From CAWEYO01 sp963813315 (lineage in GTDB: Bacteria; Pseudomonadota; Alphaproteobacteria; Rhizobiales; Rhizobiaceae), in assembly GCA_963813315.1 (NCBI GenBank), contig CAWEYO010000027.1, forward strand, positions 34,405 to 98,404: DNA of 64,000 bases, written 5' to 3'. This document shows positions 11,077-20,247 of this stretch, piece after piece. The notes beneath the pieces were generated by a model that saw only the letters and a program-made list of their open reading frames with translations, was not told the DNA's origin and searched no databases. Made by a program: the position numbers and the translations under genes. Position 1 is the first letter of the stretch, and every line of letters starts with the position of its first letter.

Positions 11077-11655
11077 CTAAGAGCGCGTGACGCACAGCAC
11101 GCTGCGCCGTGACAGCGCCGGCAGCAACCGCCGCATCGTCCCGGCGGCCACAGCGATGCACCCTTCCGTTGGCCCGAAGCCGGGCCGCGCAAGATGAAGG
11201 AAAATGGCGCTGCCGCGGCTGCGCCGGCGCGGCCTGATGTTCCAGTCAAGCACGAGACAGGCATCGTAGAGACGATCGTCGCGCATCATCCGCTCGTGAC
11301 TGACCCGGTAAGGCAACTTGACCGGCCGGTTGTAGTTGCGATCGTCCGGCACTTCGCACCAACCGAGCGAAGGCGAAATGGCCTTCATAGGCAGTTTCGT
11401 GATTGGCGCGATGCGGCCGCGGCGGAAATAGCCGGAAAGGATGCGCATCTTGCCAAGAGGCGTTGCGCCGTCGCCTTCGCGTTTGTTTGCCAGGATGCCG
11501 CCGCGGCCCAGCGCGCACGGAAAGACAGCTCCCGAGGCGCTGATGATCCCTTGCGATGGGCAGCCCGGTCTCGCGCGCACCGTCAGCAGGCAGAGCCCCG
11601 TCCGGTTTTTTGGAGCCGCCGCATTGCGCCCACGTTTTTTGGAGTATGATCTCAT
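11077..11655 (-). CDS. L,D-transpeptidase (YkuD-type) family protein
   Basis: The catalytic region shows FLHLARPGFGPTEGCIAVA, matching the histidine and S/T-x-G-C core of YkuD-like L,D-transpeptidases, here with PTEGC. Upstream are KREGDGATPLGKMRILSG and the WCEVPDDRNYNRPV segment typical of the short alphaproteobacterial members. The family forms 3-3 peptidoglycan cross-links or anchors proteins to the wall. The start is uncertain: residues 1-25 are basic and unlike the family, and the GTG at 11580 would begin at VRARPG. No clear signal peptide is seen with either start. Confidence 0.85.
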   Translation of the reverse strand: MRSYSKKRGRNAAAPKNRTGLCLLTVRARPGCPSQGIISASGAVFPCALGRGGILANKREGDGATPLGKMRILSGYFRRGRIAPITKLPMKAISPSLGWCEVPDDRNYNRPVKLPYRVSHERMMRDDRLYDACLVLDWNIRPRRRSRGSAIFLHLARPGFGPTEGCIAVAAGTMRRLLPALSRRSVLCVTRS

Positions 11656-11749
11656 AGCGAAAGCAAATCACCGTGATTGCGCGCCAGTCACGTTCCGCAC
11701 AATTGGCGGCGGGTCAACTGGATAGCGAATCGGAAGCGACGGACCAGAC

Positions 11750-12433
11750 ATGAGCTCACGCACCATCCTTATTGTCGATGACGACGACGATCTGCGCACC
11801 ACTCTGGTGGAGCAATTGTCGCTTTACGAAGAGTTCGACGTTCTTCAGGAAGCGACCGCGGCCAAGGGCATCGCTGCAGTTCGCAGCGGCTTGATCGACC
11901 TTCTGATCATGGACGTCGGCCTGCCTGACATGGACGGCCGCGAGGCGGTGAAGATCCTGCGTAAGGGCGGCTACAAGGCCCCGATCATCATGCTCACCAG
12001 TCATGACACCGATTCCGACACGATCCTCGGGCTGGAGGCGGGCGCAAACGACTACGTGACGAAACCATTCCGTTTTGCAGTGCTGCTTGCCCGCATTCGC
12101 GCGCAGTTGCGCCAGCACGAGCAGAGCGAGGATGCGACTTTCTCCGTCGGGCCCTACACGTTCAAGCCAAGCCAGAAACTGCTTATCGACCCGCGGGGCG
12201 GCAAGGTGAGGCTGACCGAAAAGGAGGCTTCGATAATAAAATATCTTTATCGCGCGGATCAGAAGGTTATCACGCGGGACGTACTTCTGGAGGAGGTGTG
12301 GGGTTATAACTCCGGGGTGACGACGCACACATTGGAAACCCACGTCTACCGCCTGCGCCAGAAGATCGAGCGCGATCCTTCCAACGCAGAAATTCTTGTG
12401 ACGGAAAGCGGCGGCTACAAGCTCGTTCCGTAG
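11750..12433 (+). CDS. OmpR-family response regulator (CenR-like)
   Basis: The 227-residue protein has an N-terminal receiver domain with the acidic pocket VDDDDD near residue 10, phospho-acceptor D55 in LLIMDVGLPDMDG, and the TKPF lysine. A winged-helix DNA-binding domain follows with LTEKEASIIKYLYR and THTLETHVYRLRQKIE. No histidine kinase is adjacent, so it is an orphan here. Its sequence resembles CenR, the conserved alphaproteobacterial cell-envelope regulator; that name is a recollection-based suggestion, not a proven identity. Divergent from the L,D-transpeptidase gene, which would suit an envelope role. Confidence 0.93.
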   Translation: MSSRTILIVDDDDDLRTTLVEQLSLYEEFDVLQEATAAKGIAAVRSGLIDLLIMDVGLPDMDGREAVKILRKGGYKAPIIMLTSHDTDSDTILGLEAGANDYVTKPFRFAVLLARIRAQLRQHEQSEDATFSVGPYTFKPSQKLLIDPRGGKVRLTEKEASIIKYLYRADQKVITRDVLLEEVWGYNSGVTTHTLETHVYRLRQKIERDPSNAEILVTESGGYKLVP

Positions 12434-12467
12434 GCAATCTGGTGAGGGGCGGGGTGGATTTCCAGGG

Positions 12468-12760
12468 GACCGGCACGATAGAACGAGATGACTTTTCTTG
12501 AATTGCCATCACGCTCCAACTTTTAGTTTTGCGCATGATCCGAAAAAAATTCGATGCTCCAAACCTGGGGGACGCAAGCCATGATCCGCGTGCTAGAGCA
12601 TGATCCCGAAAAGGGCGTAGTGGTTTTCGGAAAAGATCATGCGAGAACCAGAGAGCATGATCCCGAAAAGTGCGCAGTGGTTTTCGGAAAAGATCATGCG
12701 AAAATCAAAGAGTTAGAGCGCGGTGACTTGGAAACTCCGGAAGAAACCATCGCGCTCTAG
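12468..12760. repeat. cluster of RIME-like repeats, type C
   Basis: Two tandem copies (12595-12640 and 12656-12701) share arms AGCATGATC/GATCATGC and the core CCCGAAAAG...CAGTGGTTTTCGG. They are followed by an AGAGCGCGGTGA...CATCGCGCTCT hairpin ending at 12760, and preceded by a degenerate copy from about 12468. The arms differ from types A and B, but the core is the same. The open frame across 12554-12760 is repeat read-through, not a gene. Confidence 0.85.
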
Positions 12761-12850
12761 AGCAAACCCAGGAAAAGGCAGCGCAAGGCACGTGCCATCG
12801 CCCTTTGAGGGCTGAAATTCGCAGCGCGTCATGCGCCAGAGGCGTGGTCC

Positions 12851-13303
12851 ATGTCGCTGGATGACGATATCCGGGTGCTGACCGGCGTGGACCTGTTTGA
12901 CGGGTTCACGCTGGAGCAGCTTCGCTTGCTGGCCTTCGGCGCGGAAAACACGCGTCTGCCAGCCGGCAAGGAACTCTATCAGGAAGGCGCGCCTGCCGAC
13001 GGCGCCTATGTGGTGGCGCGGGGCCAGATAAGTCTTTATCGCGAGCGCGAAGGCGCGCGCGCGATCATCGCTACCGTCGGGCCGGGCTCGCTGCTCGGTG
13101 AGTTCGCGCTGATCTCCGATACGCAACGCCTGACAAGCGCGTGCGCGGAGACCGACGCCGAAGTCCTGCGTCTCAATCGCAAGCTGTTCCGCCGCATCCT
13201 TGAAGAGTATCCCGATGTGGCGATCGCGCTCCACCGTCGCGTAGCCAACGACCTGCAGACGCTGATCAGCCGAATCGAGAGCCTGGCGCCGAAGTTCTCA
13301 TAG
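12851..13303 (+). CDS. cyclic nucleotide-binding domain protein without a DNA-binding domain
   Basis: The 150 residues form one cNMP-binding beta-roll: LFDGFTLEQLRLLAFGAENTR, the hinge GAPADGAYVVARGQISLYR, and the phosphate-binding-cassette region PGSLLGEFALISDTQRLTSA, with helix C at the end. There is no helix-turn-helix, so it is not a Crp-type regulator; it may sense cAMP or cGMP or act as a partner protein. Full length for the single-domain group. Function beyond ligand binding is unknown. Confidence 0.88.
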   Translation: MSLDDDIRVLTGVDLFDGFTLEQLRLLAFGAENTRLPAGKELYQEGAPADGAYVVARGQISLYREREGARAIIATVGPGSLLGEFALISDTQRLTSACAETDAEVLRLNRKLFRRILEEYPDVAIALHRRVANDLQTLISRIESLAPKFS

Positions 13304-13430
13304 AGTATGCGCGGCCTCGTCGTATCCCTGCCGGAGTGCGCAGATTCAACGACATACGGCGTCCTTTGCGCGTCCGAAAGGACGCTGCCGCCAATCGCTG
13401 TCGCTTGCGATTGGCCGAAGCCTCCCCGCA

Positions 13431-13594
13431 TCGTCATCCTCGGGCTTGAGCCCCTAGGACCCATGCCGGAACGCTCATCGTGGGTGAGGCGGTCGAGAAT
13501 CTGGAACGCCGCGCGTGCCTTCATTTTCAGGCATGGATCCCAGGGTCTGCCCCTTCGCTGCGCTTCGGCTCCGCCCTGGGATGACGAGAGAGAG
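13431..13594. repeat. dispersed ~165-bp repeat, copy 1
   Basis: Begins TCGTCATCCTCGGGCTTGAG and ends CCGCCCTGGGATGACGAGAG. A second copy with the same order of blocks is at 55371-55535, including the GGCATGGATCCCAGGGTCTG segment. The ends form inverted matches (GTCATCC/GGATGAC). This copy ends exactly at the xthA stop codon. Confidence 0.85.
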
Positions 13595-14401
13595 TCAATC
13601 ATACGCAAATCGGGCGATCACCGGCACATGATCCGAGGGGCGGTCCCAGCCACGCGCGCTGCGCAGGACTTCGATGTCAAGAAGGTCGCTGACGACATTT
13701 TTCGACGACCAGACATGATCAAGCCGCCGGCCTCGATCGGAAAGCTCCCAGTTTGCCGCGCGGTAGCTCCACCACGTATAGATCTTGTGGTCGGCGGGAA
13801 CGAGGTGCCGCATCAGGTCGATCCAGTCGCCAGCCTTGCGCATCGCCTCGAAGCTTGTCGTTTCGACGGGTGTGTGGCTGACCACCTTCAAGAGCTGCCT
13901 GTGCGACCAGACATCATTTTCAAGCGGGGCTATGTTGAGATCGCCAACCAGGATGGACGCGCAACTGTCGCTCCACTCGGCGCGAATCCCGTTCATTTCG
14001 CGGACGAAGTCGAGCTTGTGGCGGAATTTCCAGTTGATCTCGGGATCGGGCTCGTCCCCTCCCGCCGGCACGTAGACGTTGTGGAGGAGAAGCGACTTGG
14101 CGCCGGCGGCAAGCCGGGTCGAAATATGCCGGCAATCCTCCATGTCGCAGAACCGCCGCCGCTCGATGATTTCCAGCGGACGCCGGGATATCGTGGCAAC
14201 TCCGTGATAGCCCTTTTGCCCACTGATCGCGATGTGCTCGTAGCCGAGTTCCTCGAAGGCTGCCCGTGGAAACAGGTCGTCGGGGCATTTGGTCTCCTGC
14301 AGGCACAGGACGTCAGGAGCATATTCGGTCAGAAAATGTGCTACGAGCGGCAGCCTCAACCGCACGGAGTTGATGTTCCAGGTGGCAATGGAGAAAGGCA
14401 T
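13595..14401 (-). CDS. xthA: exodeoxyribonuclease III
   Basis: The 268-residue exonuclease/endonuclease/phosphatase-fold enzyme removes 3'-blocked ends and cuts at abasic sites in base excision repair. Visible motifs: FSIATWNINSVRLRL at the start, VLCLQETKCPDDLFP with the metal-binding glutamate, GDLNIAPLENDVW, and the catalytic SDHVPVIA near the end. Length is normal. Its end abuts a dispersed repeat. Confidence 0.96.
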   Translation of the reverse strand: MPFSIATWNINSVRLRLPLVAHFLTEYAPDVLCLQETKCPDDLFPRAAFEELGYEHIAISGQKGYHGVATISRRPLEIIERRRFCDMEDCRHISTRLAAGAKSLLLHNVYVPAGGDEPDPEINWKFRHKLDFVREMNGIRAEWSDSCASILVGDLNIAPLENDVWSHRQLLKVVSHTPVETTSFEAMRKAGDWIDLMRHLVPADHKIYTWWSYRAANWELSDRGRRLDHVWSSKNVVSDLLDIEVLRSARGWDRPSDHVPVIARFAYD

Positions 14402-14545
14402 TCAGGTTCGGGTATCCGGGAGGAATCGCGCGGGAAACCTGCCAGCCCAGGATGCCGATGGCAAGGTCTGCGATATTCCATCTCCTACCTACGGCCACTC
14501 CCCAGCCAGGAGGGAGAGACACGCCCTCCCCGCGAGCGTGACAGA

Positions 14546-15235
14546 TCAGCGGTTCGTGTTCTTCTTGTTGACCTCGTAGTTGCGCTTGTAGTCGATCTTG
14601 AACAGGCTGGCGTCGAGCTGCACGCCCTCCTTGACGTTGTCGATCAGCACAGTCGTGTTCTTGCCCTGGGCGTCGGTGATCGTCCACTGCCGCAAATCGT
14701 AGGTTTTGGTATCGAACATCAGGGTAATCCAGGAATTGCCGAACACCGATCTGTCGGCAAGCTGTATAGTGATGACGTCGGGGGCTTCCTTGACGTTTTT
14801 CACGCGGGTGCCGTTAAGGTCGATCCGGTCGTCAAGCAGCAGCTTGAGCGGTGTCTTCGACAGCGGATAGAGATCGGAAGTGTTCAGCTTCTTGTTGTCA
14901 ATCACCACCGACCGGCCGTCCGAAATGACCCGGTAGGCCGAAGGCGCCTCATAGTTGAAGCGCACCTTGCCCGGGCGTTCGATGAAGAATTTGCCGCCGG
15001 TCTGTTCGCCGCGCGGTCCGAATTGAACGAAGTCGCCGCTCATCGTGCGAATGCTCGAGAAGTGGTCGGCGATTTTCTGGGCGGCTTCCGATGCAGCTTG
15101 CGCCTTTGCCGCAGGCTGGAGGGCGAAAAGCGCTGCGCCGAGAACTACGGTGCCGAGCACCGCTGAACCGAGGCGAAGCAGCTTGCGCCGAGCGACGCTG
15201 AAACGCGTGGATGTGCCTGAGATATGGTCTTTCAT
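14546..15235 (-). CDS. lolA: outer-membrane lipoprotein carrier protein LolA
   Basis: About 229 residues: an N-terminal export signal with ARRKLLRLG followed by a hydrophobic stretch and an alanine-rich cleavage region, then a LolA-like half-barrel (HFSSIRTMSGDFVQFGPRGE, GGKFFIERPGKVRFNYEAPS, VVIDNKKLNTSDLYPLSKTP). It would shuttle lipoproteins across the periplasm to the outer membrane. The twin-arginine-like signal is noted but not proven. ATG 15235 follows GGAG with good spacing; the longer frame to 15307 has no support. It lies just downstream of ftsK on the same strand, the usual order in Rhizobiales. Confidence 0.92.
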   Translation of the reverse strand: MKDHISGTSTRFSVARRKLLRLGSAVLGTVVLGAALFALQPAAKAQAASEAAQKIADHFSSIRTMSGDFVQFGPRGEQTGGKFFIERPGKVRFNYEAPSAYRVISDGRSVVIDNKKLNTSDLYPLSKTPLKLLLDDRIDLNGTRVKNVKEAPDVITIQLADRSVFGNSWITLMFDTKTYDLRQWTITDAQGKNTTVLIDNVKEGVQLDASLFKIDYKRNYEVNKKNTNR

Positions 15236-15357
15236 GCCGGTTGCTCCGGATAGATGTGTTTCGATGGGATATGACCGTTTAGTTGGGCTTAAGTTTGGCG
15301 TCGGCAAGAGGAACCTAATTCAGGGCCTGACCGCAATATTCGTCAGCACGCGGGCTC

Positions 15358-17943
15358 TCAGAATTTGTCATCCTCGGTCGGCACGAGAATCTCGCGCTTG
15401 CCGGCATGATTGGCAGGCCCGACGATACCATCCTTCTCCATCCTTTCGATGATCGAGGCAGCGCGGTTGTAACCGATTCCGAGCCTGCGCTGGATGTAGC
15501 TGGTCGAAGCCTTGCCATCGCGCAGCACGATAGCAACCGCCTGGTCGTACGGATCGTCGGAATCTTCGAAATTGCCTGCTGCGCCGCCGCGGTTTCCACC
15601 CCCCGCATCGGACGAATCGTCGTCCTCGCCATCGTCCTCGGTAATCGCGTCGAGATATTCCGGCGCGCCCTGTAGCTTCAGGTGGGCAACGATCTTCTCG
15701 ACCTCATCGTCCGATACGAAGGGCCCGTGAACGCGCTGTATGCGGCCGCCGCCTGCCATGTAGAGCATGTCGCCCATGCCAAGGAGCTGTTCCGCCCCCT
15801 GCTCGCCGAGAATGGTGCGGCTGTCAATCTTGGAGGTGACCTGGAACGAGATGCGGGTCGGGAAATTCGCCTTGATGGTGCCCGTGATGACGTCGACCGA
15901 CGGCCGCTGAGTGGCCATGATGACGTGGATCCCCGCCGCGCGCGCCATCTGCGCCAGCCTCTGAACCGCGCCTTCGATGTCCTTTCCCGCAACCATCATG
16001 AGATCGGCCATTTCGTCGATGATAACCACGATGAACGGCATCGGCTCCAGGTCGAGATCCTCGGTTTCGTAGATCGCTTCGCCGGTCTGCCGGTCGAAGC
16101 CCGTCTGCACGGTGCGCGAGATGCGTTCGCCCTTTTCCTCTGCCTGCGCAATTCGCTGATTGAACCCCTCGATGTTGCGTACGCCGACCTTGGACATTTT
16201 GCGGTAGCGGTCCTCCATCTCCCGCACCGTCCATTTCAGTGCCACGACCGCCTTCTTGGGGTCCGTGACGACTGGCGTCAGCAGATGTGGGATGCCGTCA
16301 TAGACGGACAGCTCCAGCATTTTCGGGTCGATCATGATGAGCCGGCATTCCAACGGCGTCATCCGGTACAGGAGCGACAGGATCATGGTGTTGATCGCGA
16401 CAGACTTGCCCGACCCAGTCGTACCGGCGACCAGCACGTGCGGCATTTTCGCGATGTCGGCGATGACTGCTTCGCCGTTGATGGTCTTGCCGAGCGCCAG
16501 TGCAAGCCTGGCCTTGGTCGTCTCGAAATCGCGGCTTGCAAGAATCTCGCGGAGATAGACCGTTTCACGTCTGGCATTCGGCAGTTCGATGCCGATCGCG
16601 TTGCGGCCCGGCACCACCGCGACGCGGCAGGCAATCGCGCTCATCGAGCGGGCGATGTCATCCGCCAGGCCTATGACCCGCGACGACTTTATGCCCGGCG
16701 CGGGCTCAAGTTCGTAAAGCGTCACCACCGGTCCTGGCCGCACATGAATGATTTCGCCTTTGACCCCAAAGTCGTCCAGGACGCCTTCGAGGAGGCGGGC
16801 ATTCTGTTCGAGCGCGTCCTTCGACATTGTAGCGTCGCGCACCACGCTCCTGGGTTCCGCCAGGAAGTGCAGCGACGGCATCTCGAACTCGCTCCCGCGG
16901 ACCACGGACGTCTGCGTTTCGCGCTGAACGCGGGCGCCGGGCGCAGGCCGCGGCGCGGGCGACGCGACGCGGGCGCCCGGACTGCCACCGGAGGGTGCCA
17001 GGCGGCGAGCCATTTCGGTCGCCGGCAGGATGTCGCCGTCGAGGTCCTCTTCGAACTCGTCGTCGCCTATCTGGAGCACGGGCTCGCGCACGCCTGGCCG
17101 CGGCGCGAACTCCGGCTCGATCCGGGAATTGGTCGCGCGGGAGGATGCCCAGGCGCGCCGCGTCGCAACCGGAAATTCGAGATCTTCGATGTCGTGGGTA
17201 TCCCGAAATTGCCGGCGCGCCGCCAACCTGCGGCGCAGGAAGCCTCTTGCCGACAACCACCAATGGGTGATGGCTCCAAGAGCCAGAATGCCTTCGCTGT
17301 CCTCGTCGTCATCGGCGATGGGATCGGCTTCTTTCTGCCCCTTGCGTCCTATCGTTGCCGATTGCCCGAATCCGCTTCGGCGAGCGAGCAGTCCGGCCCC
17401 ATAGGCGTAGAGCCAGAGCGCCGGCCCGGCAAAAAGGGCGGCGAGGATGGTCGCCAGGAGCCCGGCCGGATATTGGCCGGTCGCAAGGGCGGGGATCCTC
17501 AGTACCATGTCACCGAAAACGCCGCCAAGGCCGCTCGGCAGTGGCCACGTCTGCGGCGGCGTGAGGCAACCGGCGATCGCCGCGCCAAGCAAGGCGGCGG
17601 CGAACCACGCGCCCGCCCGCCTGGCCATTCGGTCGATCCCACGCACGGTAAACAGAAGAAAACCCCAGATCACCGCGGGAGCCAGGGCCGCCACTGACGA
17701 AAGGCCGAAGAATTGCATCGCCAGATCGGAAAATACGGCGCCCGCATAGCCCATGGCATTTGTCACGGGATTGGCTGTGGCGTGGCTGAAACTCGGATCC
17801 GCAACATTCCAAGTGGCGAGGCTTGCAAGACCGAATCCCACCAGCAGGAACAGTGCTGCGCCAATGGCACGTCCGACTTGGCGGCGCGCGAAGGCTTGCA
17901 GGCCGTGATCCGTCTCATCGAGCGCAAGCTGAGCTGAACGCAT
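15358..17943 (-). CDS. ftsK: DNA translocase FtsK
   Basis: The 861-residue septal motor pumps chromosome DNA to the dif site during division. The first ~190 residues hold about four membrane spans. A linker rich in charged residues and proline follows, then the motor: Walker A GTTGSGKSVAINTM near residue 505, Walker B FIVVIIDEMADLMMV, and ATQRPSVDVITGTIKANFPTRI. The last ~65 residues are the winged-helix gamma domain (SYIQRRLGIGYNRAASIIERM) that reads KOPS sites. The linker is moderate in length. lolA follows on the same strand. Confidence 0.97.
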   Translation of the reverse strand: MRSAQLALDETDHGLQAFARRQVGRAIGAALFLLVGFGLASLATWNVADPSFSHATANPVTNAMGYAGAVFSDLAMQFFGLSSVAALAPAVIWGFLLFTVRGIDRMARRAGAWFAAALLGAAIAGCLTPPQTWPLPSGLGGVFGDMVLRIPALATGQYPAGLLATILAALFAGPALWLYAYGAGLLARRSGFGQSATIGRKGQKEADPIADDDEDSEGILALGAITHWWLSARGFLRRRLAARRQFRDTHDIEDLEFPVATRRAWASSRATNSRIEPEFAPRPGVREPVLQIGDDEFEEDLDGDILPATEMARRLAPSGGSPGARVASPAPRPAPGARVQRETQTSVVRGSEFEMPSLHFLAEPRSVVRDATMSKDALEQNARLLEGVLDDFGVKGEIIHVRPGPVVTLYELEPAPGIKSSRVIGLADDIARSMSAIACRVAVVPGRNAIGIELPNARRETVYLREILASRDFETTKARLALALGKTINGEAVIADIAKMPHVLVAGTTGSGKSVAINTMILSLLYRMTPLECRLIMIDPKMLELSVYDGIPHLLTPVVTDPKKAVVALKWTVREMEDRYRKMSKVGVRNIEGFNQRIAQAEEKGERISRTVQTGFDRQTGEAIYETEDLDLEPMPFIVVIIDEMADLMMVAGKDIEGAVQRLAQMARAAGIHVIMATQRPSVDVITGTIKANFPTRISFQVTSKIDSRTILGEQGAEQLLGMGDMLYMAGGGRIQRVHGPFVSDDEVEKIVAHLKLQGAPEYLDAITEDDGEDDDSSDAGGGNRGGAAGNFEDSDDPYDQAVAIVLRDGKASTSYIQRRLGIGYNRAASIIERMEKDGIVGPANHAGKREILVPTEDDKF

Positions 17944-18072
17944 GCGTAGTACCCCGTGATTGCCCGATGCCTGAGCGCAATCCGGCAGATTCGCCTTTCA
18001 CACTATCGGGAGGAAGGTAAAGGCAGCATTAACCATGGCAATTTCGGAGGCCAGCGCCACGCCGGTACTGCG

Positions 18073-18100
18073 GAAAAAAGAACCCGGCCGGAGCCGGGTT
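18073..18100 (-). terminator. rho-independent terminator after amtB
   Basis: On the minus strand an AACCCGGC...GCCGGGTT stem with a 4-base loop (18081-18100) is followed by CTTTTTT (18073-18079). It lies downstream of amtB, separated from its stop by a RIME-like repeat, and ahead of ftsK. Confidence 0.85.
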
Positions 18101-18206
18101 AATGCATGTCGCCCAAAAGTGCGCAGCGGTTTTGGGATAACGACACGCACAAAAACAATAGCCTAAAGCGCATCGCATGAATCCGTTTCGCCGCGATGCG
18201 CTTTAG
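18101..18206. repeat. RIME-like mosaic repeat, type B, inverted copy
   Basis: Inverse orientation of the element at 5856-5961: GCATGTCGCCCAAAAGTGCG opens one hairpin, and CCTAAAGCGCATCGC...GCGATGCGCTTTAGG forms the other. It lies in the 3' untranslated region of amtB, before the terminator. Confidence 0.88.
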
Positions 18207-18253
18207 GTGTGACGGGAAGAGCGTCGCCGTTTGCAAACTCCGCCGGTGCGGGA

Positions 18254-19669
18254 TCAGTTGTAGGCCCGTTCACCATGGGAGGTGATATCGAGCCCTTCAC
18301 GCTCTGCCGCTTCGGTGAGGCGAAGCCCCATGACCGCCTTGACGATGAGAAGGGCGACGAACGACACGACTCCTGACCAGACGACCGCCACGACGACGGC
18401 TGTGAGCTGGATGAAGAATTGGCTTCCCGCCGAGTAGGCTTCCGCGCCAGGACCGAAGCCGCCGAGCGCAGGTGACGCCACGATCGCCGTGCCCAGCGCG
18501 CCGACCATGCCGCCGACGCCGTGAACGCCGAATACGTCGAGCGAGTCGTCATATTTCAGCATCGGCTTCAGCGAAATGACCGCCCACAGGCAGACCACCC
18601 CGGCGACGGCACCGAGAAAGATCGCGCCCATCGTTCCGGCAAGCCCAGCTGCGGGCGTGATGGCGACGAGACCGGCCACTGCGCCCGATGCCGCGCCGAG
18701 CAGGCTGGCATGGCCGCGGACGATCCTCTCGGCGGCCGACCATGCAAGCGCGGCTGCGGCTGTGGCTGTGATAGTGTTGAGCAGGGCCTGGGCGGTGAGG
18801 CCATTGGCTTCAAGGTTGGACCCTGCATTGAAGCCGAACCAGCCGACCCACAGCAGGCATGCGCCGATCAGCGTGAAAGTCAGGTTATGCGGCGCCATGT
18901 TCTCCTTCATGAAACCGACACGCGGACCCACCACGATTGCGGCCACCAGACCGGCGATGCCGGCATTGATGTGAACGACCGTGCCGCCCGCGAAATCAAG
19001 TGCGCCGATGCCGAACAGATAGCCGGACGGAGCGGATGCGGCACTCGGGCCGCCCCACCACCAGACCATGTGGGCGATGGGCAGATAGGAGAACGTGAAC
19101 CAGAGCGCCAGGAAAAACATGACCGAGCCGAACCGCATGCGCTCGGCAACGGCGCCGACGATCAGCGCGGGCGTGATCGCGGCAAAGGTCAGTTGGAACA
19201 CGACGAAGGTCAGTTCCGGAATGTACACACCTTGTGTGAAGGTCTCGGCGACCGACGACGGGTTGACGCCAAGGAGGAAAATCTTGCCAAGGCCGCCGAT
19301 GAAGGGTGTGAGTGCGGTCGCCTCCTCGGCGGTCCCCGCGCCGCTGAAGGCGAGGGAATAGCCGTAGATCACCCACAGAAGCGCGATCATGCAAAAGCCG
19401 GCCAGAACCTGCATCAGGATCGACAGCATGTTCTTGGCGCGGACAAGTCCGCCGTAAAAGAGCGCCAGGCCGGGGATCGTCATGAGGATGACGAGAATGG
19501 TCGAGATCAGCATCCAGGCCGTGTCACCCTTGTCCGGGACTGGTGCTGCGGCTGCCGCGGCAGGTGCTGCTTCCTGAGCGAATGCGGCGACCGTCCCCAA
19601 TGCGCCGAGAAAAAGTGTGCCCAGAATGGCGGGTCGCGCCAATTGCGCAATGTTCATTGGAATTTTCAT
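18254..19669 (-). CDS. amtB: ammonium transporter
   Basis: A 471-residue Amt/MEP/Rh channel. After a cleavable-looking signal (hydrophobic LARPAILGTLFLGALG, then alanines) come about eleven membrane spans, with AMT signature regions ALFYGGLVRAKNMLSILMQ, YLPIAHMVWWWGG, GTVVHINAGIAGLVAAIVVG and the late DVFGVHGVGGMVGALGTAI carrying the pore histidine. It moves ammonium across the inner membrane. ATG 19669 has GGAG at good spacing; the longer frame to 19702 would overlap glnK. It follows glnK by 29 bp on the same strand, the usual operon in which GlnK plugs AmtB. Confidence 0.96.
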   Translation of the reverse strand: MKIPMNIAQLARPAILGTLFLGALGTVAAFAQEAAPAAAAAAPVPDKGDTAWMLISTILVILMTIPGLALFYGGLVRAKNMLSILMQVLAGFCMIALLWVIYGYSLAFSGAGTAEEATALTPFIGGLGKIFLLGVNPSSVAETFTQGVYIPELTFVVFQLTFAAITPALIVGAVAERMRFGSVMFFLALWFTFSYLPIAHMVWWWGGPSAASAPSGYLFGIGALDFAGGTVVHINAGIAGLVAAIVVGPRVGFMKENMAPHNLTFTLIGACLLWVGWFGFNAGSNLEANGLTAQALLNTITATAAAALAWSAAERIVRGHASLLGAASGAVAGLVAITPAAGLAGTMGAIFLGAVAGVVCLWAVISLKPMLKYDDSLDVFGVHGVGGMVGALGTAIVASPALGGFGPGAEAYSAGSQFFIQLTAVVVAVVWSGVVSFVALLIVKAVMGLRLTEAAEREGLDITSHGERAYN

Positions 19670-19698
19670 CGATTTCTCCACGACCATAAAATGGCGGC

Positions 19699-20037
19699 TC
19701 AAAGCGCGTCTGTGTCTGTTTCGCCGGTGCGGATGCGCACGGCCTGATCGATGCTGAAGACGAAGATCTTGCCATCGCCGATCTGGCCGGTTTTGGCGGC
19801 GACCGCGATGGCGTCCACAGCCTTGTCGACCATGTCCGCGCTGACGGCGACCTCGATCTTGATCTTGGGCAGGAAGCTGACGGCATATTCGGCGCCGCGA
19901 TAGATTTCCGTATGTCCCTTCTGACGCCCGTAGCCTTTAACTTCGGTGACAGTCAGGCCCTGAACACCGACGACGGTCAGCGCTTCGCGGACCTCGTCGA
20001 GCTTGAACGGCTTGATGATTGCCATCACGATTTTCAT
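19699..20037 (-). CDS. glnK: nitrogen regulatory protein P-II (GlnK)
   Basis: A 112-residue P-II protein: MKIVMAIIKPFKLDEVREAL, the T-loop with uridylylation site Y51 in TEIYRGAEYAVSFLPK, and the B- and C-loop motifs TGQIGDGKIFVF and VRIRTGETDTDAL. It signals nitrogen and carbon status and blocks AmtB when unmodified. ATG 20037 gives the standard N-terminus; four extra upstream codons are ignored. A sigma-54-like promoter lies about 80 bp upstream. Confidence 0.96.
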   Translation of the reverse strand: MKIVMAIIKPFKLDEVREALTVVGVQGLTVTEVKGYGRQKGHTEIYRGAEYAVSFLPKIKIEVAVSADMVDKAVDAIAVAAKTGQIGDGKIFVFSIDQAVRIRTGETDTDAL

Positions 20038-20113
20038 AAGGTCACCCATTGCTTGCGGTCCCTCGCATTGCGGCCCTCCGGAAGCACCTACGACCGGAGA
20101 GCGTCAACGGTTA

Positions 20114-20129
20114 TTCAAACTCCGTGCCA
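20114..20129 (-). promoter_or_regulatory. sigma-54-like promoter of glnK-amtB
   Basis: On the minus strand TGGCACG (20129-20123), four bases, then TTGAA (20118-20114) match the -24/-12 consensus TGGCACG-N4-TTGCA except for A in place of C in the -12 element. The predicted transcript would start near 20103, about 65 bases before the glnK ATG. NtrC/sigma-54 control of glnK-amtB is established in relatives; this site is inferred from sequence only. A palindrome ACCTG-TTAG-CAGGT near 20190 may be an activator site. Confidence 0.65.
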
Positions 20130-20247
20130 ATTCGTGCGGCCGGTGTCAAACCATTGGGAATAAAGGAAAAGACCGGTTGGGCGGGCTTACCTGTTAGCAG
20201 GTGCAGCATAGACATTGATTAAAAAATAGGCAAAACCCAAAAATTGC

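Noticed and set aside
12554..12760. A small + strand open frame rich in H, D and K
   Set aside because: It is read-through of the tandem RIME-like type C repeats (EHDPEKGVVVFGKDHA-like repeats).
13307..15166. A long + strand open frame (619 codons)
   Set aside because: It lies opposite xthA and lolA, both of which have strong family motifs. It is an antisense frame caused by high GC content.
15682..17697. A 671-codon + strand open frame
   Set aside because: Antisense to ftsK, with no family features and a composition heavy in R, D and H as expected for a shadow frame.
18521..19747. A 408-codon + strand open frame
   Set aside because: Antisense to amtB, whose membrane signature motifs are clear.
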